11,333 bases of DNA from Chloroflexia bacterium (lineage in GTDB: Bacteria > Chloroflexota > Chloroflexia > Thermomicrobiales > UBA6265). The stretch is from NCBI GenBank assembly GCA_013698305.1, contig JACCVC010000124.1:1-11333 (forward strand). Direction: 5' to 3'. Below, in pieces: positions 1 to 5,739 of this stretch (positions are counted from its first letter, which is position 1; each line of letters starts with the position of its first letter). A model generated the notes under the pieces. The model did no database searches and was not told where the DNA came from. It saw only the letters and a program-made list of their open reading frames with translations. The position numbers and the translations under genes are program-made.

Positions 1-3
1 GGG

Positions 4-1530
4 ATGAGGACGATTCGCAAGTCATTCGCCAGTCGCCAGGTTGGTCGACGAACGTTTCTTCAGGGTTTAGGCGCCGGAACTGTCGCCGCGGCAATCGGCG
101 GCCGTTCGGTAGCGCATGCGTCCGCGAACAGCGGCGTGGCTTCCCCGGACGTGCCGTTTGATATTGCCACCGGGAACGCGCCAGTTGAGGTGATCGTTCC
201 CGCGGTCGTCCCGGCAATTTACTCGACAGTGTCGCCGGGCGCGAATGACGCGACACTCGTCCTCCGCATCACCACGATGATCACCAACGCCTGGTTTGAC
301 GCGATCGCCCCTTATCACGCGACCGCCATTGGCGTCTACTCGAATCTTGGCCGCCGCCCGGCGAGTGAAGCCAGCGACGCCAACAGGAACACGGCTATCT
401 TCCATGCGTCCAAGCGTGTATTGGACAGCCTGCTGCCTCAACACGCGGCGGAGTGGCGCGCGATGCTGGAAGCATTTGGGTTGGACCCAGACGACGCGCG
501 CCAGGACTTGACGAGCGCCGTTGGCATTGGCAACGCCGCCGGCGGAGCTATCATCGACGAGCGGGAACACGATGGCATGAACCAGCTCGGCGACGAAGGT
601 GGCCGCTCTCACAATGGCCAGCCCTACGCCGACTATCTGGGCTACGAGGCGGTTAATACCGAATTCGAGCTGAACGACCCCGCTCGCTGGCAACCACAGA
701 TGATCTCCGACCGCCTGGGCATCTTTCGCATGCAGCGGTTCGTGACGCCGCAGATGCGCGTGACCCGCCCATATTCCTACGAAACGTCTGTCGCCATGGT
801 GGTTCCTCCGCCGGAGATGAGTGATCCGAATCATCCTGGCTACAAGGAACAGGCCGACCACGTGCTGGAGGTCTCGGCCAACCTGACCGACTACCAGAAG
901 ATGGCTGCCGAGCTCTTCGACGACAAAGTCCTCGGTCTTGGGTTTTCCGCGCTGTTTGCGTCCGGGCGACACGGATTGAGCCTGGAAGGGCTTGTTCAAT
1001 ACGACTTCCTGACGAACATGGCCGCGTTCGACGCCGCGATCGCAACCTGGAGCATGAAGCACCGGTATGACGCGGTGCGCCCGTTCTCCGCGATCCGATA
1101 CCTCTATGGTGATGATCCCGTCACGGCCTGGGGCGGACCCGGCATGGGCACCGTCAGCGACTTGCCGGCAAGCCAATGGCGTAGCTACCTCCAGACCGCC
1201 GATCATCCGGAATATCCCTCCGGCTCCACCGCCCTCTGCGCCGCTCACGGTGAGGCGAGCCGCCTCTACCTCGGAACTGACGCGCTCGAGTGGACGGTGC
1301 CCGCTCCCGCGGGATCATCACGCGTCGAGCCGGGTATTACTCCCGCCACAGACATGGAGCTTGGTCCTTGGGACACCTGGACCGACTTCGTGCGGGAATG
1401 TGGCCTCAGCAGGGTCTGGGGCGGCGTGCACTTCATGGCGGCGGTCACTGAAGGCGAACGATTGGGCACGCCGATCGGCAGGACCGCGTACGAATTTCTC
1501 ATGCGTCACATCAACGGTACACAAACCTGA
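4..1530 (+). CDS. Tat-exported vanadium-dependent haloperoxidase / PAP2-superfamily protein
   Basis: A 508-residue protein. Residues 1-41 look like a twin-arginine signal: GRRTFLQG at 14-21, a weakly hydrophobic Ala/Gly core, and an AHA-type cleavage site near 39, so export in the folded state is expected. The vanadate/phosphate-binding signatures of the haloperoxidase/acid-phosphatase fold appear in order: K-x6-RP (K352, R359, P360), PSG at 405-407, and SR-x5-H (S469, R470, H476). The family consensus for the second signature is PSGH and for the third SRx5Hx3D. Here Ser408 replaces the PSGH histidine (the acid-base residue of fungal chloroperoxidase) and Ala480 replaces the last Asp. The oxyanion pocket and the axial histidine are therefore kept, but haloperoxidase activity is uncertain and phosphatase or another oxyanion chemistry is possible. 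ATG at 4 is used because the Tat signal begins there; almost nothing upstream is visible. Length fits bacterial members of the family. Confidence 0.86.
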   Translation: MRTIRKSFASRQVGRRTFLQGLGAGTVAAAIGGRSVAHASANSGVASPDVPFDIATGNAPVEVIVPAVVPAIYSTVSPGANDATLVLRITTMITNAWFDAIAPYHATAIGVYSNLGRRPASEASDANRNTAIFHASKRVLDSLLPQHAAEWRAMLEAFGLDPDDARQDLTSAVGIGNAAGGAIIDEREHDGMNQLGDEGGRSHNGQPYADYLGYEAVNTEFELNDPARWQPQMISDRLGIFRMQRFVTPQMRVTRPYSYETSVAMVVPPPEMSDPNHPGYKEQADHVLEVSANLTDYQKMAAELFDDKVLGLGFSALFASGRHGLSLEGLVQYDFLTNMAAFDAAIATWSMKHRYDAVRPFSAIRYLYGDDPVTAWGGPGMGTVSDLPASQWRSYLQTADHPEYPSGSTALCAAHGEASRLYLGTDALEWTVPAPAGSSRVEPGITPATDMELGPWDTWTDFVRECGLSRVWGGVHFMAAVTEGERLGTPIGRTAYEFLMRHINGTQT

Positions 1531-1534
1531 GTCC

Positions 1535-1563
1535 GCGGTTCCCTATGTGCCGCCTGAAACCGC
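1535..1563 (+). terminator. weak hairpin after the haloperoxidase-like gene
   Basis: GCGGTT (1535-1540) pairs perfectly with AACCGC (1558-1563) across a 17-base loop, starting five bases after the stop codon. There is no T-run, so this could be a weak or Rho-dependent end or simply chance. Confidence 0.22.
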
Positions 1564-1638
1564 TCGGAAAGTGAATCAGGAGGTACGCAAGGGATCAATT
1601 TATTAACTTTCGTTACGCTTCAGGAACAGAGGAAGATC

Positions 1639-2127
1639 ATGAACCAGCGAAGCAAATTCCTTGTGAGTGTCGTGTTTGCCGTAGTGCTGCTCCCGATCGG
1701 AGCCGTGGCCGCCAGTGCCGCGCCCAATGTATGCGTGAGCGTGAACGGTGTTGAGGTGTACCAGAGCGGTTCCGCCGTGTGCGATTCCGACATCGGTTCG
1801 CGCGCAGTTTCAGTTGGCGAAGACAGTGGGGCGTCGTCCGCGGATGGCGACAACAACACAGCGGTCGCCGTTGGGAACGACAGTGGAGCGATAGCCACCG
1901 ACGGCGACAACACGGCTGTCGTCATCGGTGAAGTCAGCGGAGCGATTGCCGAAGACGGAAACGGCAATACAGCGATAGTCGTCGGAGATGACAGTAGCGC
2001 GGACACGGGCAATTCGGGCGACAACACGTTGATCGTGATTGGCGACCAGCAGGGTTTTTCCTTTCTCTTGCAAACGGGCTGTACCGTCGTGCTGGTGAGC
2101 GGCGAGCTGTACGGCAGTTGCCCATAG
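1639..2127 (+). CDS. secreted repeat protein A (glycine-rich beta-solenoid-like, Cys-capped)
   Basis: 162 residues; no named family recognised. Residues 1-28 are a clear Sec signal peptide (basic start, hydrophobic core, ASA-A end). The mature part has CVSVNGVEVYQSGSAVC (Cys32, Cys48), then five repeats beginning at 55, 74, 92, 111 and 130 with the pattern [N/T]-T-A-V-x-[V/I]-G-[D/N/E]-x-S-G-A, then a closing block with Cys148 and Cys161. The repeat spacing is 18-19 residues. The pattern resembles YadA/Hep_Hag-type head repeats (alternating hydrophobics before Gly, later Ser-x-Ala), which form beta-rolls; assigning this fold is inference. The mature part has no Lys and a single Arg (R55), so it is very acidic. 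There is no membrane anchor, LPxTG or coiled coil, so it is probably free or wall-associated. AGAGGAAG at 1628-1635 is a good ribosome binding site for ATG 1639. The next gene is a paralogue. Confidence 0.8.
   Translation: MNQRSKFLVSVVFAVVLLPIGAVAASAAPNVCVSVNGVEVYQSGSAVCDSDIGSRAVSVGEDSGASSADGDNNTAVAVGNDSGAIATDGDNTAVVIGEVSGAIAEDGNGNTAIVVGDDSSADTGNSGDNTLIVIGDQQGFSFLLQTGCTVVLVSGELYGSCP
1801..2055 (+). repeat. five ~19-residue coding repeats in protein A
   Basis: In-frame repeats of 54-57 bases encode the TAV-x-VG-x-x-SGA units (residues 55-139). They are diverged at the DNA level and conserved mainly at alternating Val/Ile/Ala, Gly, Asp/Asn and Ser positions, which points to selection on protein structure rather than recent slippage. 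Confidence 0.7.
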
Positions 2128-2134
2128 CTCTCAC

Positions 2135-2161
2135 TGCCGACTCATATCCGAATGATCGGCA
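2135..2161 (+). promoter_or_regulatory. stable hairpin between the two paralogous secreted-protein genes
   Basis: TGCCGA-C-TCAT (2135-2145) pairs with ATGATCGGCA (2152-2161), leaving one bulged C and a 6-base loop (ATCCGA): ten base pairs in total. It begins seven bases after the stop of protein A and ends 54 bases before the start of protein B. There is no T-tract, so an attenuating or 3'-end-protecting hairpin is as likely as a terminator. Confidence 0.45.
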
Positions 2162-2215
2162 TGAATCCACCGGTCCCGACCGACTAACGCTGAAGAGTGA
2201 AAGAGTGGCAAAATC

Positions 2216-2710
2216 ATGAACCGTCAACGAACTGTTTTGTGGAGTTCGATGCTGATCGCACTGATTGCAGCCGTGAGTGCATCGCCAGCCAATGCTGCAC
2301 AGGACCTGTGCGTGCATGTCGACGGAGTGCCAATTTTCCAATCAGGCTCCGCCACATGCGAGTCGATCGAGGGCACGACTGCCGTCGCTGTCGGCGATGC
2401 AAGTTATGCCTCGGTTGAAGAAGATGCCGACAACACCGCCATTGCCATCGGCGATGGCAGCGTCGCGGAAAGTGGCGATGTTGGCGCAGGTAACTCGTTG
2501 ATTGCCGTCGGCAATGACAGCATTGCCTCGAATTCCGTTGGCAACGACAACGACATCATCGCGGTAGGAAACGGCAGCGAGGCATTCAATGCTGACGAGG
2601 GTGACTCTAACGCCCTGACGGTGATCGGTGACGGAAGCGTCTTCTCCATCCAGGGTGAATCAGGCTGCATGGTTATTGTGATCAACGGTCAGGAATTCGG
2701 CGGCTGTTAG
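2216..2710 (+). CDS. secreted repeat protein B (paralogue of protein A)
   Basis: 164 residues, clearly a tandem duplicate of the preceding gene. It has a signal peptide (1-28, cleavage near ANA-A), then CVHVDGVPIFQSGSATC with Cys32 and Cys48 at exactly the same positions as in protein A. Five repeats begin at 55, 74, 94, 113 and 133 (TAVAVGDASYAS, TAIAIGDGSVAE and so on), followed by the same C-terminal cap, GC-x-V-x4-G-x4-GC (Cys151, Cys164 at the last residue). The mature chain contains no Lys or Arg at all and many Asp/Glu, which suggests a calcium-binding or electrostatically repelling surface protein; this is inference. The ribosome binding site is weak (AAGAGTGAAAGAG, about ten bases upstream). 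Expression may depend on read-through from protein A past the intervening hairpin, or on its own promoter. No function can be named. Confidence 0.8.
   Translation: MNRQRTVLWSSMLIALIAAVSASPANAAQDLCVHVDGVPIFQSGSATCESIEGTTAVAVGDASYASVEEDADNTAIAIGDGSVAESGDVGAGNSLIAVGNDSIASNSVGNDNDIIAVGNGSEAFNADEGDSNALTVIGDGSVFSIQGESGCMVIVINGQEFGGC
2378..2644 (+). repeat. five 19-20-residue coding repeats in protein B
   Basis: Residues 55-143 repeat the unit [T/S]-[A/L]-[I/V]-A-[V/I]-G-[D/N]-x-S-x-A. The period is 19, 20, 19, 20, against 19, 18, 19, 19 in protein A. The repeat number is identical in the two paralogues, so duplication probably followed repeat expansion. Confidence 0.7.
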
Positions 2711-2950
2711 AGCGAGTTACATGCTCGTTGCGTCGGTGTCGATCTCGCTCCCATCCCGCGGGCCGCTCCAGAACAGGGATAGAAGAACTGATAGAGCGGA
2801 CGCGAGGCAGCCGCCGCCAGGAGCAGCGGGCGATGTCAGTATCGACTATCTGGAGCAAGGTCATCAATCATCGTTCTCCAAGACGCCGGGCCGACTGCTT
2901 GGGCACGCACTGGTACCTATACGTTCGGTGGACCATGCACGATCCGGCGC
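2711..2950. other. intergenic region without a supported gene
   Basis: No convincing coding sequence was found. Open frames crossing it give arginine-rich, low-complexity translations. GAGCGAG (2710-2716) can pair with CTCGCTC (2744-2750) across a 27-base loop right at the end of protein B, a possible weak transcript end. CCCGCGGG at 2755-2762 is palindromic. If the exporter gene really starts at 3035, this gap extends to 3034. Confidence 0.4.
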
Positions 2951-3676
2951 TTGAGGTTGCCGAAGTCAGGGCTGTCTTTCTCCGGACGATTTGCGCTAAC
3001 ACGTTGCGGAGGTAGCGGCAGAAAGGAAGTTCCTCTGGAAGCATCAACGATAGCGGCCTTTGCGGGTCCGGCGATCCTGCTGCTGGTTGTTCCCGGACCG
3101 ATGACGTTGTACATCGTTGCACGCGGGATAGAACAAGGGACAAGGGGCGCCTTGGTAGCGGTTCTCGGGATCCAGACCGCACATGTCCTGCATATAGTGG
3201 TAGCGGTCCTGGGAGTCAGCGCACTCCTTGCATCTTCGTCACTCGCGTTCGACATCGTGAAGTACAGTGGGGCCGCATACCTGATGGGGCTTGGAATTCG
3301 AGCGATTCTCGATGCCGCGGACCAGCCAGGAGACTTGGCGCCTCCTGCCCGATCCCTCTGGCGAACCTTTGCGCACAGCGTCACGATCAGTGTGCTGAAT
3401 CCGCTTACTACCCTGTTTTACCTTGCGTTCTTGCCTGCATTTGTCGACCCAGTGCAAGGCGCAGCGTCCACGCAGTTCGTGAAGCTCGGGCTCGTGTATA
3501 TATGCTTCGGATTTGTCGTAAAAGGCGGATATGCCTTGGTTGCTGGATCGATCAGAACAGGCCTGATGGATCGAGCGCTTTCTGTTCGCACTCAAGGCTG
3601 GATTGTGGGCGGAGTATATGGCCTGATCGGAAGTGGAATGGCTGTCAGCAGTCTGGTAGAGGCACACATTGCTTAA
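2951..3676 (+). CDS. LysE-family (RhtB-type) amino-acid exporter
   Basis: An integral membrane protein with the features of the LysE/RhtB translocators that expel amino acids or related metabolites. It has an N-terminal helix ending in VVPGPMTLYIVARG (PGP at 48-50), then helices near 66-95 and 104-120 (KYSGAAYLMGLGIRAI), the VLNPLTTLFYLAFLPAFVDP block at 148-167, and two further C-terminal membrane segments (180-200, 215-235). The substrate cannot be read from sequence. The conventional start TTG 2951 gives 241 residues, but family homology begins only around residue 30 (EASTIAAFAGPA). A purine-rich AGAAAGGAAG lies five bases before CTG 3035, which would give 213 residues, the usual family length. 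The reported start is the longest with a standard start codon; 3035 may be the real one. There is no obvious regulator next door. Confidence 0.85.
   Translation: MRLPKSGLSFSGRFALTRCGGSGRKEVPLEASTIAAFAGPAILLLVVPGPMTLYIVARGIEQGTRGALVAVLGIQTAHVLHIVVAVLGVSALLASSSLAFDIVKYSGAAYLMGLGIRAILDAADQPGDLAPPARSLWRTFAHSVTISVLNPLTTLFYLAFLPAFVDPVQGAASTQFVKLGLVYICFGFVVKGGYALVAGSIRTGLMDRALSVRTQGWIVGGVYGLIGSGMAVSSLVEAHIA
3021..3029 (+). promoter_or_regulatory. candidate ribosome binding site for a CTG start of the LysE-type gene
   Basis: GAAAGGAAG sits five bases upstream of CTG 3035. No comparable signal precedes TTG 2951. The family N-terminus aligns with the 3035 start. Confidence 0.4.
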
Positions 3677-3760
3677 ATCACCAAGGGCTGACTGTCGAGC
3701 TTGAGAAAAGACCTTGACGAGCATGCCAACCGGGTCGCACGCACACGCTGGAGGTGACAC

Positions 3761-4333
3761 ATGACTACACACTACGGCCCAATCGGATTACGACATATCA
3801 TCCTGGCGGCGCTCATGCTGGTCACGCTCGGCGTGGTCAGCCTGCCAACAGGAAGCGCCGCCGGAACACTGGGGATCCTACAGCCCACCGTCGGCGATAT
3901 CATGGTGGACACCTACAACTGCGAGACGGGCGAGTTGGCGTTCCATGTGCCGGTCGCCGACCTCTTCGCCATCGACCCCAACGTCACGGTCTTCAGCGAC
4001 TATCCCCTTGTGTACGCATGGGCGGCGAATTACGGAGCTGAGGACGACCTTCAACAGGTGTTTTCTGGCGTGCTTGTTTGGACTCCGGACCCGGAGCAGT
4101 CGCCATATACCGGCGTCGTGAACCTGGAGGGCGTTGTGCCGCCAGCGGACAACGGAGAAGCGATCGCGTACATCGCGTTCCAGGTTCAAGTCGGCCCCAG
4201 TGATACCTTGGAAAATCCCAGCGATTTCAGCTACAAGGAGTACTTCACCGACTGCGACACCTCGGGCGATGATCTGGTGTCCCAGCTGATTGCCAAGCTG
4301 AAGCAGATTCTGCAGGACGTTCTGAACGCATGA
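3761..4333 (+). CDS. secreted hypothetical protein, beta-rich with C-terminal amphipathic helix
   Basis: 190 residues; family not recognised. Residues 1-34 form a signal peptide (Arg11, hydrophobic 13-27, GSAA cleavage region). The mature domain starts ILQPTVGDIMVDTYNCETGELAFHV and is rich in alternating hydrophobic stretches, giving the impression of a beta-sandwich. It has only two cysteines, Cys54 and Cys165, which could form a single disulfide joining the start and end of the domain. Residues about 169-190 (DLVSQLIAKLKQILQDVLNA) form a regular amphipathic helix at the very C-terminus, a candidate for oligomerisation or surface attachment. The protein is acidic, as are the two repeat proteins upstream. 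GGAGGTG at 3750-3756, four bases before ATG 3761, is a strong ribosome binding site that fixes the start. The 84-base gap from the exporter allows co-transcription but does not prove it. Confidence 0.78.
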   Translation: MTTHYGPIGLRHIILAALMLVTLGVVSLPTGSAAGTLGILQPTVGDIMVDTYNCETGELAFHVPVADLFAIDPNVTVFSDYPLVYAWAANYGAEDDLQQVFSGVLVWTPDPEQSPYTGVVNLEGVVPPADNGEAIAYIAFQVQVGPSDTLENPSDFSYKEYFTDCDTSGDDLVSQLIAKLKQILQDVLNA

Positions 4334-4586
4334 TGCGACAGACCGGGTGAGGTCGACCAGCCAGACCGTTGGCGTGCCAAACCTGCCTTGTCGGGCAAAG
4401 CTGATCTCGACGGTCATGGCCCACGTACCCTGTACGCTGCGATCCAGCCATGATCCATGTGTCCGCCGAGACCGCCAATGTCCTGATAGACGTGATTGGC
4501 TGCGGAGATAACCTGCGTCTCAACATTTGTGACAAGTCGATCGACATGTATCCCGCGCTGTCCCATGACCTGCATGTGTCTGGCTG
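4334..4586. other. convergent intergenic region, no supported gene
   Basis: This region lies between the 3' ends of the secreted protein (+) and the flavin oxidoreductase (-). It contains short inverted repeats: TTGGC-GT-GCCAA (4369-4380), CGTAC-CCT-GTACG (4424-4436) and GGTCGACC (4351-4358). None is followed by a T-run. Open frames on both strands (for example minus 4414-4586) have no start signal and no recognisable family. Confidence 0.4.
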
Positions 4587-5414
4587 CTACCGAGGCGGGC
4601 CCTGCTCGATGCGCCGCTTCAGTGCATCGAAGTCGACGCCGCCCTCCCACATCGACTCGATCCACCAGGTCGCGCCAGCGTCGGCGAGGGGTTGGAGCTG
4701 TCGTCGGATTGCATTCGGGTCGTCGCCCGGTGTCGTGCCCTCCATCACGATCTCGAATGGTGTGTTGTCACCCCGCCGCTCCGCGATCCAGGTCTTGATC
4801 TCCGCGATGTGCTCCGGACCGAGCTGCGTCTCGGTGTTTCCGCGCAAGCTCGGCAGCACGCCCTCGTACTTCGCGGCGCGTCCCATCGACCGCTCGCTCG
4901 GCCACGCCCCGACCACCCAGATCGGAATGTCGCCGTTGACCGGAGTCGGCTGGAACACCATATCCTCCATCTGATAGTGGACGCCTTCATATGAAAAGGA
5001 CTCGCCACGCCATGCCAGTTTCATGATCTCCAGCGTCTCGTCGAGCCGCGCCGCCCGCTCCCGCAGATCGGTGACCTCGGGATGGACCCGGCTGAGGCCG
5101 CCGTCATCGACCGCGCCCATCGCCACCGGAATCACCAGACGCCCTCCCGAGAGGTGGTCGACGGTCAGCGCCTCCCGCACGACCTTCCACGGCCGGCGGC
5201 GGGAGAGGGGATGCACGATCGCCCCCAGCGTCACCCGCGATGTCCGGGTCGCCACCGCCCCGAGCGTCACCCACGGGTCCCAGGTCGGCATCGGGCCGAC
5301 CGATATCCCGTCCCAGGTGAAGAAGCCGTCCCACCCGTGCCGCTCGGTCAGCTCGGCGAGCGCCAGCGTCTCGTCCATCGTCTGGGTGAAGGTGGCGATG
5401 AATCCATATTTCAC
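4587..5414 (-). CDS. LLM-class flavin-dependent oxidoreductase (luciferase-like)
   Basis: 275 residues, a bacterial-luciferase-like TIM barrel that uses reduced flavin (FMN or F420) to oxidise or reduce an organic substrate. Family marks: N-terminal strand KYGFIATF, TERHGWDGFFTWD (23-35), TRTSRVTLGAIVHPLSRRRPWKVVREALTVDHLSGGR with DHLSGGR at 86-92, then LRERAARLDETLEIMKLAW (117-135) and IPIWVVGAWP (163-172). These are typical of the family, but the substrate and the FMN/F420 choice cannot be settled. The start is GTG 5414: its ribosome binding site GAGGAG lies six bases upstream and the protein then begins exactly at the first barrel strand. An alternative start at 5477 adds 21 unrelated residues and would overlap the promoter. 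It is transcribed divergently from the cyclase fusion gene. Confidence 0.9.
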   Translation of the reverse strand: MKYGFIATFTQTMDETLALAELTERHGWDGFFTWDGISVGPMPTWDPWVTLGAVATRTSRVTLGAIVHPLSRRRPWKVVREALTVDHLSGGRLVIPVAMGAVDDGGLSRVHPEVTDLRERAARLDETLEIMKLAWRGESFSYEGVHYQMEDMVFQPTPVNGDIPIWVVGAWPSERSMGRAAKYEGVLPSLRGNTETQLGPEHIAEIKTWIAERRGDNTPFEIVMEGTTPGDDPNAIRRQLQPLADAGATWWIESMWEGGVDFDALKRRIEQGPPR

Positions 5415-5420
5415 GATGCA

Positions 5421-5426
5421 CTCCTC
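5421..5426 (-). promoter_or_regulatory. ribosome binding site deciding the GTG start of the LLM gene
   Basis: On the minus strand this is GAGGAG, six bases before GTG 5414. It supports the shorter start over the longer open frame. Confidence 0.7.
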
Positions 5427-5452
5427 ATAGGGAACTTGGAAATAGGATTGAC

Positions 5453-5481
5453 AGTCTACCGGGACGCAGATCGGCATTCAA
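5453..5481 (-). promoter_or_regulatory. sigma70-type promoter for the LLM oxidoreductase
   Basis: On the minus strand TTGAAT (-35, plus coordinates 5476-5481) is separated by exactly 17 bases from TAGACT (-10, 5453-5458). Each hexamer matches consensus at four of six positions. The predicted transcript start near 5446 leaves a leader of about 32 bases containing the GAGGAG site. Confidence 0.4.
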
Positions 5482-5555
5482 TCTCCATGCGCAACGTTTC
5501 CTCATCGGATTCCTCTGCGCGAGATGAATCAGTTCCCCCGAACATACGCCTCGGC

Positions 5556-5568
5556 TCACAAAATGTGA
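5556..5568. promoter_or_regulatory. palindromic operator-like site TCACA-AAA-TGTGA
   Basis: A perfect inverted repeat of five bases around AAA, overlapped by a second one, GTGA-A-TCAC (5565-5573). This gives three half-sites in 18 bases, upstream of the cyclase fusion gene. The half-sites equal those of CRP (TGTGA/TCACA) but are arranged outward with 3-base spacing rather than inward with 6, so CRP itself is not claimed. Confidence 0.3.
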
Positions 5569-5641
5569 ATCACGCAAGAAGTCTTGGGTCAGGTGATACC
5601 ATAACCACAAACCTTGAGATCCGCGACGCACCGCACGATTG

Positions 5642-5651
5642 ATGACGTCAT
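5642..5651. promoter_or_regulatory. 10-bp perfect palindrome ATGACGTCAT
   Basis: A self-complementary decamer located 88 bases before the preferred start of the cyclase fusion gene. It may be an operator; chance cannot be excluded. It falls inside the protein only if the longest start (TTG 5614) is used. Confidence 0.25.
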
Positions 5652-5739
5652 GTCCTATTCCAATCGACACCCGGCATCAGTTCCATCGTCGGCTTCCGCC
5701 AGAAACGTGTGGCGCGGTGATCATGGCTCCGTCACTGAG

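Noticed and set aside
67..1248. 393-codon open frame antisense to the haloperoxidase-like gene
   Set aside because: Its translation is Arg/His/Gly-rich with no domain, and the plus-strand frame has clear motifs and a signal peptide. It is a mirror frame caused by GC-rich codon use.
1578..1584. AGGAGGT as the ribosome site of an additional small gene before protein A
   Set aside because: No ATG, GTG or TTG follows at usable distance and a stop comes soon. Protein A has its own site at 1628-1635.
1801..2644. CRISPR or tandem DNA repeat
   Set aside because: The periodicity is in the encoded protein only. DNA units vary in length and sequence, without identical repeats or spacers.
2728..3015. 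95-codon plus-strand frame in the gap before the LysE-type gene
   Set aside because: Arg/Ser-rich, no ribosome site, no family. It is probably non-coding.
4414..4665. 83-codon minus-strand frame downstream of and overlapping the LLM gene, with a somewhat protein-like stretch (VTNVETQVISAANHVYQDIGG)
   Set aside because: It overlaps the LLM 3' end, has no start signal and matches no family I can name. It could be a gene remnant, but the sequence alone does not support it.
5448..5453. TTGACA, a perfect -35 hexamer on the plus strand
   Set aside because: At a 17-base distance the sequence is TCGGCA, with no -10 element and no plus-strand gene at the right distance.
5556..5568. Canonical CRP operator
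   Set aside because: The half-sites face outward with 3-base spacing; CRP needs TGTGA-N6-TCACA. It was kept only as a generic palindrome.
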